Source: Acidobacteriota bacterium (GTDB lineage Bacteria > Acidobacteriota > Terriglobia > Terriglobales > Acidobacteriaceae). From it: a stretch of 48,444 nucleotides of DNA. The stretch is from the NCBI GenBank assembly GCA_019241535.1, contig JAFAWX010000250.1, positions 1-48,444 on the forward strand, given 5' to 3'. Positions 8,907 to 17,610 of this stretch are shown here, piece by piece (positions within the stretch are counted from its first letter, which is position 1; each line of letters begins with the position of its first letter). The notes beneath the pieces were generated by a model that ran no database searches, was not told the DNA's origin, and worked only from the letters and a program-made list of their open reading frames with translations. The position numbers were made by a program, and so were the translations under genes.

Positions 8907-9369
8907 GCGGGTTCCACTCGCCCCAGCACGTTGCAAGCAGTTCGAACCGTTCGAAGTCGACGCTGTAGACGGCGTGGGTCGACCAAAATAGGAGCTTCCG
9001 GTCATCGTGCAGCACTCAAGCTTGGGGGATGGGTTCTCTCGCGAAACCGGAGATGTGCAACTGCACTGGTGATTGGCCGACACGTTGTACTCTTGTACTG
9101 CATGGATGGAATGGAGGGACGCCAAGAACCCTCTCCGCCGCCGTCATCGGGTTGTGACGTTAGACAATCGTTCCTTGGCGAAGTTCGTCACGGAAGGTCG
9201 GGCAACCGGGTAACCTAGCCTCCTTACAATCAATTCGCACGCGCCGGGGCGGCACTGTATTGGGTCATTCGTTCCGACGAGAACAGTCGGGACCATCTGA
9301 GGTACAACCGAGCGAGGTATCTCGTCACGCTGCCGCCTTACTGCCGTTCCTTCCCCAGCCTTCCTACGG
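8907..9369. other. No supported gene
   Basis: This is the non-coding gap between the VOC gene and the convergent end of the TonB receptor. I see no motif, RNA or clear terminator. Confidence 0.5.
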
Positions 9370-12300
9370 TCAAAACTCCAGCTCGGCAACGAGCTGCACG
9401 TTGCGAGGGCTGCCATTGCCAAAATAAGGGTTAAAGGAATCCGGGGTGCTGGTCAATTTGAAGCCAGAACCGAAAGTGGTCGACGGATTGGCAAAGTTCG
9501 GATGGTTCCATATGTTGAAAAATTCCGCGCGCAAACGGAGCAACCAATCACCAGATATGTGCTGAGATTTCACAAAAGACATATCGAAGTTATTAAGGCC
9601 GGGTCCGCTGAAGGTGTTTCTTCCCAGGTTGCCGTAAGTCCCAGCGGCTGGCAGCGCGAAAGCTGCCGGATTCAGATAGCTCCCCGTCGGATTGAAGGCC
9701 ACGTGAGCGTCACCAACCAAGTTTGGGCGGTCGCGAAATTCGCCTGTGCCAGAATTATCAGTAACCAGGGTAATGTTGATGGGACCACCTGACTCGAGAG
9801 TCGTAATGCCATTCAGCTGCCAGTTAGAGGCAAGCGCGTGCAACCAGCCTGAAAGATGCGGTGGTGCGGGTATACGCCAGGCATAACTAACGGTAAAGCG
9901 ATGCCGAATGTCGAAATCCGAGCGGCCATAGTCACGGCGCAGATTGCGGCTATCTTCCGGCGGTCCGCGATAAAATCCACCCGCGCCTGAAGCATCATCC
10001 AGCGATTTGGAAAACGTGTAGCTAGCCCGAAAGGTCACATTGGCAGCCGAGCGCTGGGTTGAGACCTGGAGGCTGTTGTAGTTCGAACTGGCAATGTCGG
10101 AAAGCGTGTTGATTACGCGAAATTGGGGGAAGGCAGACGAAAACGGCCGGCGAGCCTGCTCCCTGACGGGGTCTGGATTCCCGGGACTTGGCTGATTGGT
10201 GTCTATGACCACGGGTAAATGAGCGCCGCGCGTGCCGTAATACGCGATACGCAAGGATTGCTGTAGGCCGAGCTGTTGTTCTAATGCGAGGTTAAAGTTC
10301 TGATAACGGGGATCCGGGAAAGCAGTACTCACGGCGAAAACATCGAAGGGTGGCTGGGGAATGGCCGGCCCAAAGATCTGGATATCGGGTCCAAACGGCA
10401 AGGGTGCGGGCGGTGTAATCGTGAAGATTGCGCCGGAGCCGATGGGGTTGAATACTGGGCCTGCCAGTATCGAGTTCGAGTTATTGCTGTTATCCATCAA
10501 TTCGTCAAATGAATGAGAGTCGAAATATAACCCCCAGCCCCCGCTTAGGGTGCGCACACCGCCTAGTGCGAGGGAAAAGGCGGCGCGGGGCGCGAAGTCA
10601 TTTAGGTTCGCCTGGTATTCGTGATGCAATCCACCAGAGCCGACCTGGGCCAACCCGACGGCGGGAAGAAAGTTACTCAGCCTGTCCTGCTTTTCAGCAG
10701 GAACCGAGAATTGATCGTGCCGCAATCCTACCGTCACCTTCAGGGCCGGCCGAAGCCGCCAGCCATCTTCGATGAACGCCGCCCAGCGACGCTGGCGCAG
10801 GTAGCGGTGCGAGTCGCCACGCCCAATAGTGGTTACGCCGGGCGCCGGTAGGCCAGCGAGCAGGTCCACCAGACTGGCAAGCGCGAAATCACCCGAGAGT
10901 TGATCGCCGAGCTGGGAGCCATCGAAGACCAACCGCCCCCGCATCCCGGTATCGGTAAAAGCGTTTTCCTGAAGGAGTGTCAAGCTGGCGCCGAATTTCC
11001 ATTGGTGTGCGCCCCGATCCCAAGCGATACGATCAGATAGATCGAATACATTGCTCGCACGGCCGCGCGGTAGCGATAGACTCGCGCCAAGATTTTCGTA
11101 TTCACCAGGCGCGATATCGATTTCCGGCAAACCGAAATCGCGGGGCGAGTTGACTCCGGTATTCAGGCCGATTGTTTTTACATTAAAGTCCTTATCGCCG
11201 GGAAAGGTTGTTTCCTGATAACGCGAGTAACCGAACCGAGCTGCATTTAGCGATCGAGGTGACAACGCCCGTTGCCATTCGCTTGCAAACAACTGCACGA
11301 CCGTATGGGATTGCGAAGCGTATCGCGGCAGTCGCGAACCTCCTCCCAAGCCGAAGTGCCCCTGGGGAAAAAGCTGTCGGTTTGCACCCACCGCGTATGA
11401 GGCAGAGATGCTATCGGAGTCTCTCGCGCTATGATCGGCCTTGAGCGCCAGCGTGTTCCCGTCGCTGCGTCCGATAACCGAAAAACTAAGCGGACCTTGG
11501 CCGAAAGACGCGGGGTAAAGCGCGAGAATCGGCGAAGCCAGGCCGTTCATCGAGCGACCGGCTCCCTGGACGAGAGATGCTGCCCCAGCGATTTCTGCCT
11601 GCGTGGGAAATCGAGATGCGGCCGTTACACCAACCCGCTCGTGCTGTCCTTCATATGAAGTGAAAAGATAGTTGCGATATGGCAGCGGACCACCGACGGT
11701 GAAGCCGAATTGGTTGTTCCGAAATTCAGGACGAGGGCGCCGAAAGGCATTGTTATAGAAATTGTTAGCCGCTAACTTGTCGTTATCGAAGAATTCAAAC
11801 AAGGATCCGTGCACCTGCGGGCCGCCCCTCTTGATCATGGTCAGCACCGCCGCCCCTGACGGCCCATACTCCGCGCCGGTGTTGGTTTGTACTTCGATTA
11901 CCTGAATGGCATCAAGGGGCAGCAGGACGGCCGGAGCGGCGAAGGCACCGCCCTGGCCAATGGCCTCCGCATTGCGAAACGGGTCGAGGTTATTCGTGGC
12001 GCTAACAACATAAGTGTTGAACTGGGCCCGGCTGCCATTGACCGGAAACGATCCAAAGGTGCCGCCGGTTGCGCCCGCTCCGGGGACTAGTGTCTCGAGG
12101 TTGCCCGATGCTTGTCCGCGTACCGGTAATGTGCGCACCTGCTGTTCCACACCCACCGTTTTGACATCGGTAATCGCGTTGGTCAGCGCATGGCGCGGAT
12201 CGAGGGTGATCTGCAGGAGTCTCGTCTCGCCTTTACGCATTGAAATACCGGCAGCTTCGATGCTGACATAGCCGCTGCGCACAACCCGCAAGCGATAGTC

Positions 12301-12573
12301 GCTCTCAGGAGCAAGCTTGGTGAATTCAAACTGTCCCAGACGATCGCTGAGGGCAGCTGCCCTCACCTCAGGACGATTGCCCAAGCGCAGCAAAATTTGA
12401 GCGCCGGCCAGCGGCCGGCCACTGGTATCTGACACTCTGCCACGCAGTGTGCCGGTATTTACCTGAGCCAGTGCGTTAACCGCGACAAAGGTGGAGAGAA
12501 GAGCCGTGACCACGCGGCTTTGACTGAGCCAGAAACAAGAAATCGGCAAAGATGGTTGTATGGGTTCGTGCAA
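9370..12573 (-). CDS. Oar-like TonB-dependent receptor with carboxypeptidase-regulatory N-domain
   Basis: This 1067-residue outer-membrane protein takes up a large ligand, probably an oligosaccharide or peptide. A signal peptide ends at AVNALA-Q (about residue 36). A carboxypeptidase-regulatory-like beta domain follows (LRGRVSDTSGRPLAGAQILL, about 43-125), then a plug with VPGAGATGGTF, NGSRAQFNTYVV, IQVIEVQTNTGAEYGPSGAAVL and the barrel, which begins GSLFEFFDND and ends with the sorting-type terminal Phe (LVAELEF). No classical TonB box is obvious. The order of domains is that of the large Oar-type family expanded in Acidobacteriota, usually next to regulators or hydrolases. Here it has no cotranscribed partner: the next upstream gene is 490 bases away. 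Ligand unknown. Confidence 0.93.
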   Translation of the reverse strand: MHEPIQPSLPISCFWLSQSRVVTALLSTFVAVNALAQVNTGTLRGRVSDTSGRPLAGAQILLRLGNRPEVRAAALSDRLGQFEFTKLAPESDYRLRVVRSGYVSIEAAGISMRKGETRLLQITLDPRHALTNAITDVKTVGVEQQVRTLPVRGQASGNLETLVPGAGATGGTFGSFPVNGSRAQFNTYVVSATNNLDPFRNAEAIGQGGAFAAPAVLLPLDAIQVIEVQTNTGAEYGPSGAAVLTMIKRGGPQVHGSLFEFFDNDKLAANNFYNNAFRRPRPEFRNNQFGFTVGGPLPYRNYLFTSYEGQHERVGVTAASRFPTQAEIAGAASLVQGAGRSMNGLASPILALYPASFGQGPLSFSVIGRSDGNTLALKADHSARDSDSISASYAVGANRQLFPQGHFGLGGGSRLPRYASQSHTVVQLFASEWQRALSPRSLNAARFGYSRYQETTFPGDKDFNVKTIGLNTGVNSPRDFGLPEIDIAPGEYENLGASLSLPRGRASNVFDLSDRIAWDRGAHQWKFGASLTLLQENAFTDTGMRGRLVFDGSQLGDQLSGDFALASLVDLLAGLPAPGVTTIGRGDSHRYLRQRRWAAFIEDGWRLRPALKVTVGLRHDQFSVPAEKQDRLSNFLPAVGLAQVGSGGLHHEYQANLNDFAPRAAFSLALGGVRTLSGGWGLYFDSHSFDELMDNSNNSNSILAGPVFNPIGSGAIFTITPPAPLPFGPDIQIFGPAIPQPPFDVFAVSTAFPDPRYQNFNLALEQQLGLQQSLRIAYYGTRGAHLPVVIDTNQPSPGNPDPVREQARRPFSSAFPQFRVINTLSDIASSNYNSLQVSTQRSAANVTFRASYTFSKSLDDASGAGGFYRGPPEDSRNLRRDYGRSDFDIRHRFTVSYAWRIPAPPHLSGWLHALASNWQLNGITTLESGGPINITLVTDNSGTGEFRDRPNLVGDAHVAFNPTGSYLNPAAFALPAAGTYGNLGRNTFSGPGLNNFDMSFVKSQHISGDWLLRLRAEFFNIWNHPNFANPSTTFGSGFKLTSTPDSFNPYFGNGSPRNVQLVAELEF

Positions 12574-13061
12574 CGTCTGTAAACACTTCCTTTGTGCTTT
12601 TCTGATCAGAATCTCTCGATGATTATATTCACCCGTTCGTCACTCGTTTGACGAGACTGTTTAGGCCGGGTTGAGATTCCCATACACTGGCGAGCCTTTC
12701 TATACGCAGGGCTTCAGAATTCCTCAGTGCGGAGAGCTGTCGGCATCAACTCACAAGCTGAACCCAGAGGCAGCCGGTCGATCCAAAAACTGTGTCGCGG
12801 GGTTTGCCGCAGCGTGGCTTGAGGGAGCGCTCGTTGGCTTATGTCTCGATCGTCGCATCAGACCGGAAACTCACACGGCCGGGAGCGTCGACCGACTCGA
12901 CCGACCATTCTTCAGTAAAAGCGAGCAGCTCGGCGTCGGACGAGGTACCTGTTGCAGAGTGTCCTCTGCGCTGCTTCGAATATGGGGGCCTTGGGGCGGG
13001 TTCCATGGATTCGCAGGGCACTCCTGAATGCTCCATTAGGTTGGCTTTCGGGCAAAACCTT
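12574..13061. other. Upstream region of the TonB receptor; no supported gene
   Basis: The first 100 bases are AT-rich and should hold the receptor promoter, though I cannot single out boxes. The remainder has short frames on both strands (12671-13027 plus, 12839-13036 minus) without homology. Confidence 0.45.
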
Positions 13062-13952
13062 CTAGATCGCGATTGGCGCTAAGAGTGAACCACCGATGGC
13101 GCGGGCTACGGCGAACATGGTCCCTGCAAAAAGTAGTGTGTCCGCCACAAAATTTATTGCCGTGATTCGTTGTGGAACTCCGTGCGCCAGAAATAAGTCA
13201 GGTGCATAGAGACCAATCGTCAGAACAACCATCAGCATTCCGACCGAGGTAATTGCGACAACGGCCATCTTCTTGACCAGCATTGCTGTCCCGAGTGCGA
13301 CCAGAATGGCTCCCGTCGCATAGGCGAGAATTGACGGCACCGGTACCCATGCTGCACTAGGCCGCAAGTTAGGTACCCCGGGCGAGTATTCGGGATGGAG
13401 AAGGTTTTGAATGCCAAAGACGATGCTTACCAAGCCAGTCCACATCATTGCGACCCGAGCAAATCTGCTGAAACGATAAGTTCGAAAGCCTTGGCTTTCG
13501 TAGGCGAATACGCATAAGGCACCGAGCGCAAATTCTGACTCGCGGAGTGTTAACACCCAGAAGATTCGGGTTCGCGCATGCTCTAGCGCATTGGGCAAGT
13601 GCAGCAGTAGCACAAATAGCGAAAACATCAGGGCCAGGAGCGGCGCTGACCATCGCATGAACTTTCTGGCCGCAAAGCTCAAGGCCGCGGAGATGAGAGC
13701 GACTCCCACGAAATAGGTGATGGGTACACGCGCTGGCAACCATTTTGGAACCACTTCTGCGAGGTCTTGCGTCGCCGTGAAATGTTCGCCAGCGAAGGTC
13801 GCCAGCGGCGCCGCCATAAAAACAGGCGCTAAGGAAAGGATCCTCGATTCGCCCCCCGAAGCCGACGTGAAGAGATGGCCTCGATACGTGCAGATACCGG
13901 CCGCGAGGAAACTTAACCCCAGCGCAGATGGCCAGACCACAACTGAAGACAT
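13062..13952 (-). CDS. Polytopic membrane protein of unknown function
   Basis: The 296-residue protein has about eight hydrophobic segments: ALGLSFLAAGI, VFMAAPLATFAG, YFVGVALISAALSF, LLALMFSLFVLLLHL, EFALGALCVFAY, MMWTGLVSIVFGI, ILAYATGAILVALGTAML, and VVAITSVGMLMVVLTIGL with a final VADTLLFAGTMFAVA. The general look is of DoxX-like or related small-solute membrane proteins, but no diagnostic motif is present, so I leave the function open. The ATG at 13952 has GGGGTGAG upstream. Upstream on the same strand are two small Cys-rich genes, 170 bases or more away, so cotranscription is possible but not shown. Confidence 0.75.
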   Translation of the reverse strand: MSSVVVWPSALGLSFLAAGICTYRGHLFTSASGGESRILSLAPVFMAAPLATFAGEHFTATQDLAEVVPKWLPARVPITYFVGVALISAALSFAARKFMRWSAPLLALMFSLFVLLLHLPNALEHARTRIFWVLTLRESEFALGALCVFAYESQGFRTYRFSRFARVAMMWTGLVSIVFGIQNLLHPEYSPGVPNLRPSAAWVPVPSILAYATGAILVALGTAMLVKKMAVVAITSVGMLMVVLTIGLYAPDLFLAHGVPQRITAINFVADTLLFAGTMFAVARAIGGSLLAPIAI

Positions 13953-14123
13953 TACTCACCCCGAAGCTGCGCACGATCATACGCACGTTCAGGCCGACCG
14001 TTGTGGCTGCCGCAGCCGACCTCAAAAATGCATTCGAGTTGGCGGCGTGGGCCCCGACCGGAAATGCAAACTCGAGGTTTGCATTGCGCACACGGAAGCC
14101 AGATATCAGTCACGGACCAGGAC

Positions 14124-14438
14124 CTACGTAGGCGCGAATACTAGTGGATTTCTCGGCCTGGCTGGGCTGGTACGAATCTCCTCGGGTGATCCATAACCCC
14201 GGCCGTAAGCTGCTTTAGATACCAAGTACCTCTTGATCTGCCGTTCTTTCCATCGGCTCGACGTTGGCGGGTTGGAACAGGAACAGTACAGGATATATTC
14301 CGCTGAAACTCGAGCGCCCATTTCGACCACACAGGACCCATTCCGGTAAGGACTGAATGCGATCAGATATCGCGTCAGGCACTTAGGACACTCCACACAA
14401 TGACGTACAAATGGCGTCCCCATGTTTTCTGAAATCAT
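14124..14438 (-). CDS. Small conserved hypothetical protein with Cys clusters
   Basis: This is a 104-residue protein with FVRHCVECPKCLTRYLIAFS, SPYRNGS, YILYCSCSNPP and VSKAAYGRGYG. CxxC plus CxC with intervening beta-rich sequence suggests a zinc ribbon. I recognise the overall pattern as a small hypothetical protein common in acidobacterial genomes, usually with unknown role; this is from memory, not a search. There is no signal peptide. The ATG at 14438 is preceded by only a weak ribosome site (GAGTAA); the internal ATG at 14423 is an alternative start. The C-terminal 15 residues (after PEEI) are not conserved in style and may mark a shifted end. Confidence 0.65.
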   Translation of the reverse strand: MISENMGTPFVRHCVECPKCLTRYLIAFSPYRNGSCVVEMGARVSAEYILYCSCSNPPTSSRWKERQIKRYLVSKAAYGRGYGSPEEIRTSPARPRNPLVFAPT

Positions 14439-14564
14439 TTACTCGGTACAACAATGGGCGTTTATCCAGGGTTATCGTCGTCATACATTGCCTTGGTCGA
14501 GAACACTGGAAGTTTGACTCAGCGCAGCATGGAAGCCGATTCGGCTTTGGGCGTGGTCCGATGT

Positions 14565-14855
14565 TCACTTTGCGAGAGCGTCGCGATTCTCTTTCGCCCA
14601 ATTACTATCCGGCGCCACTGCCTGCATCGGCGGGCCGCCTTTAGGACCACAAGCACACGGACCTTCGACCTTGGCTTCGGTCATGCAGGAACAGGACTTC
14701 GTCTTCAAGCAGGCACAAACGTACACCATTCTGCTGTTATTTTGTGAGTCCGCCGCATGCTGGCGTGGCTCCTTCCGAGAACCGCCACTCCAACCAAGGG
14801 AGGCCAGGAGAAAAAGGGAAAGGACCGCCCCGCTAGATCTCACCTTGCATGTCAT
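14565..14855 (-). CDS. Small secreted protein with three CxC motifs
   Basis: This is a 96-residue protein. It starts MTCKVRSSGAVLSLFLLASL, a basic n-region and hydrophobic core typical of export, followed by a polar stretch and then VCACLK, CSCMTE and PCACGP, three CxC pairs within about 25 residues. That spacing could bind metal ions or form disulfides in the periplasm; no known family is recognised. The frame is open to 14915, but the ATG at 14855 is preferred because GAGGAAAA lies about nine bases upstream and the signal peptide begins there. It is divergent from the MocR regulator 103 bases away, so the regulator may control it. Confidence 0.6.
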   Translation of the reverse strand: MTCKVRSSGAVLSLFLLASLGWSGGSRKEPRQHAADSQNNSRMVYVCACLKTKSCSCMTEAKVEGPCACGPKGGPPMQAVAPDSNWAKENRDALAK

Positions 14856-14922
14856 CGCTTTTTCCTCAAACACCTCTCTAAGTGAAAGCATGATATTCAA
14901 AATGGCATAGCGCAATATCCAC

Positions 14923-14952
14923 TTGACAGAGATTTTGTATAGCCATTATGGT
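14923..14952 (+). promoter_or_regulatory. Sigma-70-type promoter of the MocR gene
   Basis: TTGACA (14923-14928) is a perfect -35 box. A spacer of 17 or 18 bases leads to TTATGG or TATGGT as the -10. The expected transcription start is at about 14958-14960, on or next to the ATG at 14959, so the mRNA may be leaderless. The TTG at 14923 that opens the longer frame is therefore part of the promoter. CCATTATGG at 14943-14951 is a palindrome over the -10 and could be an operator. Confidence 0.55.
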
Positions 14953-14958
14953 TCGTCA

Positions 14959-16446
14959 ATGAAGAAAGTTCCTTCCGGAATCGCGCCGGTTATCCAAATT
15001 CAAAAGCAAACATCGAATTCGCTATACACGCAGATCTACGAAGGTTATCGAAAAGCAATCGTGGATGGCAGTCTGCGCACGGGACAGCGGGTGCCTTCTA
15101 CTCGAGTGCTGGCACTGGAATTAGGAATCTCTCGCATGCCGGTACTCAACGCCTACGCTCAGCTGTTGGCAGAAGGTTACTTCGAGAGTCGTGTAGGCTC
15201 CGGGACAGTAGTCTCCAAGTCACTGCCACAACGCACCGTCCAGGCCGAGCCTGCCGCCGCGCGCTCGAGGGGACTGCAGCGTGAAGGACGGCAGGTCTCG
15301 AAGCGCTGCCTGAACGCTTTGAGTGCACAAGGCTTCTACAGGTCGCGAGGCTTGGGCCCCTTCAACGTCAGTCAAATCGGATTCGATTCTTTTCCGTTGC
15401 CCTTATGGAACAGCCTCGTCACCCGTCATGCCCGCAATGGAGGAGCCAAGTCGTTTGACTACGGCGATCCCATGGGGTTGAAAGAGCTTCGCGAAAGGAT
15501 CGCCGAATATCTTCGGATCGCACGGGGCGTGCGATGTGACGCAGGGCAGATCATGATGGTCAGCGGTTCACAGCAGGGTTTAGAAATTACCAGTCGCGTC
15601 CTGTTGGATCCGGGCGATCAAGTGTGGATGGAGGAGCCGGGTTACAGGTTTGCTCGAAGTGTATTCGCGTGCAGCGGATGCGTTGTGGTACCGGTCAGGG
15701 TTGACGCTGAAGGACTGAATGTAGCCGCGGGCGCGAAAAAATGTGGCAGGGCGCGAGCAGTGCTGGTAACGCCTTCCCATCAATACCCGCTCGGCGTAAC
15801 TATGAGTGCATCCCGGCGGCTTCAATTATTGGATTGGGCGGAAAGCAACGGTTCCTGGATTATCGAGGACGACTATGACAGTGAATACCGCTACGAAGGC
15901 ATGCCGGTGACCTCGCTGCAAGGGCTCGACCGTAATTCACGGGTCGTGTACATCGGAACCTTCAGCAAGGTCCTGTTTCCTGCTTTGCGCCTTGGCTACG
16001 TGGTAATCCCTGAAGATTTGGTTGAATGGTTTCTCGCCGCCCGATTTGCAGTGGACATTGCTCCGGCGACATTTCTCCAGGCTGTATTGGCGGATTTTAT
16101 CGGCGAAGGCCATTTTGCGCGCCACATCCGACGAATGCGATTGTTATATGCGGAGCGCCGGAACGCGCTCATTGAGAATCTACACGATCAGTTTGGGTCG
16201 CTGGTGGAAATGACTGGAACAGAGGCGGGGATGCATCTTTCCGTGCTACTGAACGGGATCTCGGACCGCGAGATCAGCGTCCGTGGCGCACGGGATAACC
16301 TTTGGCTGGCACCCCTTTCCTCCTGTTATTTAGGGAAAACAGCAAGACAAGGATTCATTTTGGGTTTCGGGAGTACATCAGTGAAGGAAATGCCTACAGC
16401 GGTCCACAAACTGCAAACATTGGTGCGCTCCAAGGGTGCAACATAG
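14959..16446 (+). CDS. MocR/PdxR-type transcriptional regulator (GntR HTH plus aminotransferase domain)
   Basis: The 495-residue protein joins a GntR-type winged helix (about 10-80; LYTQIYEGYRKAIVDG, RVPSTRVLALELGISRMPV) to a fold-type-I aminotransferase-like domain. The PLP-binding features are present: SGSQQGLEI, VWMEEPGYRFAR, DDYDSEYRY and GTFSKVLFPALRLGY with the Schiff-base Lys. MocR proteins sense amino compounds or PLP and often regulate a divergent gene. Here the divergent gene is the small CxC-rich secreted protein. The ATG at 14959 is chosen because the upstream TTG overlaps the promoter. It is unlikely to be an aminotransferase acting alone, although some family members keep weak activity. 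Confidence 0.92.
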   Translation: MKKVPSGIAPVIQIQKQTSNSLYTQIYEGYRKAIVDGSLRTGQRVPSTRVLALELGISRMPVLNAYAQLLAEGYFESRVGSGTVVSKSLPQRTVQAEPAAARSRGLQREGRQVSKRCLNALSAQGFYRSRGLGPFNVSQIGFDSFPLPLWNSLVTRHARNGGAKSFDYGDPMGLKELRERIAEYLRIARGVRCDAGQIMMVSGSQQGLEITSRVLLDPGDQVWMEEPGYRFARSVFACSGCVVVPVRVDAEGLNVAAGAKKCGRARAVLVTPSHQYPLGVTMSASRRLQLLDWAESNGSWIIEDDYDSEYRYEGMPVTSLQGLDRNSRVVYIGTFSKVLFPALRLGYVVIPEDLVEWFLAARFAVDIAPATFLQAVLADFIGEGHFARHIRRMRLLYAERRNALIENLHDQFGSLVEMTGTEAGMHLSVLLNGISDREISVRGARDNLWLAPLSSCYLGKTARQGFILGFGSTSVKEMPTAVHKLQTLVRSKGAT

Positions 16447-16597
16447 AACGTCATGCTTTTTCGGGATTTTGCCCCCCTTTAGAACGATATGGCGCTTTGA
16501 AAGGCCAAATTCAGCGCGCGCTGGCTCCTTCATCCAAAAGATCATTAAATTAGGGCCCAAGTTTCGCGCCAAACTAGGAAGGCTGCAGCCGCTCTTT

Positions 16598-17470
16598 CTA
16601 AACCTCCAGCTTACTCAGGTACTCATAGCTGATCTTCACAGCTTCAAGCGGCGGCTGTTCGCAGTAGTCTTGTTCCACATAGTAGTGCTGCATGCCTCCT
16701 TGGCGAGCCGCTGTGAAAATACGTTTCCAATCGATGGTCCCTCTACCGACGGGCGCAAATAAGCCAAGCTTTGCGTCGAGCTCGTGAGTCGAAGCCGGTT
16801 TGTCTTTCATATCTTTTATGTGAAGAAGGGGGAACCGGCCAGGATGTTTCCTGAAATAGGCTACCGGGTCTTCACCCGCGTGCGTCACCCAGAAACAATC
16901 CATCTCAAATTTCACCAGTTTCGGATCAAGGGTCTTCAGCAAGTAGTCGTAGGCTGTGACGTCGCCGTACTTGGTAAATTCAAAGTTGTGGTTGTGATAA
17001 CAGAACTGGATGCCGGCTTTCTGCGCAGTCTCGCCTGCCCTGCTGAAAACATCCACCAGCCGTTTGTAGTCGTCAAATGACTTCCGCTCTTCTGGTTGAA
17101 GGATGGCGTTCACCATGTAATGGAGTCCCAGTGTTTTCGCCTCTCCGACACGCTTATCCCAGTTGTTTTTCACATCTGGCAGAAGGTAATGACCGCTGGA
17201 GGCACTGATTCCGTTGTCATTCAGTATTCTTCCGAACTCCACTGCAGATTTTCCATACAAAGAGTAGATCTCAACATCCCTGTAGCCGATCCCCGCAATT
17301 TGCCGAATTGTGTCGGCGACGTCTTTTTCGAGTTGATCGCGCAATGTGTAGAGCTGGATGCCGATAGGCTTGCCATAAGGCCTGGCAAACAAAGACTCCT
17401 GTAGAGCGCTCGAAACCGCCGCCATGCTCGACCCCAGTGCCGCCGTTCGTAAGAAGTCTCTTCTATTCAT
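16598..17470 (-). CDS. Tat-exported sugar phosphate isomerase/epimerase-like protein
   Basis: The 290-residue protein starts with a twin-arginine signal (MNRRDFLRTAALGSSMAAVS) and is therefore expected outside the cytoplasm. The rest is a xylose-isomerase-like TIM barrel (PF01261 type): GIQLYTLRDQLEKD, GYRDVEIYSLYG with the metal-binding Glu, then GIQFCYHNHNFEF, VKFEMDCFWV, FPLLHIKDMK and YYVEQDYCE. These are the usual Glu, His, Asp and Glu metal sites. Tat-exported members are common in Acidobacteriota and Planctomycetes and lack assigned substrates. The frame is open to 17614, but ATG 17470 starts the Tat signal. The upstream AAAGGAGAG can pair with the nearby TTTCCTT, so the ribosome site may be partly hidden in a small hairpin. 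Its start is 141 bases from the end of the amidohydrolase gene. Confidence 0.88.
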   Translation of the reverse strand: MNRRDFLRTAALGSSMAAVSSALQESLFARPYGKPIGIQLYTLRDQLEKDVADTIRQIAGIGYRDVEIYSLYGKSAVEFGRILNDNGISASSGHYLLPDVKNNWDKRVGEAKTLGLHYMVNAILQPEERKSFDDYKRLVDVFSRAGETAQKAGIQFCYHNHNFEFTKYGDVTAYDYLLKTLDPKLVKFEMDCFWVTHAGEDPVAYFRKHPGRFPLLHIKDMKDKPASTHELDAKLGLFAPVGRGTIDWKRIFTAARQGGMQHYYVEQDYCEQPPLEAVKISYEYLSKLEV

Positions 17471-17610
17471 GAAGGAAAGCTCTCCTTTGCTGTGATCGTG
17501 ACGTTGGCTACAAAACAACGGTGTTTGCGCCTGAGCGGGTAAGCACCTCTGTTCTCCGCACTTTAGCACTCCGTATCCCCAAACAGGCGGAGCCTTTGGC
17601 CATTGTCGGC

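Noticed and set aside
14923-14958. TTG start giving MocR 12 extra residues
   Set aside because: The TTG is the first base triplet of a perfect TTGACA -35 box; the ATG at 14959 fits the homology.
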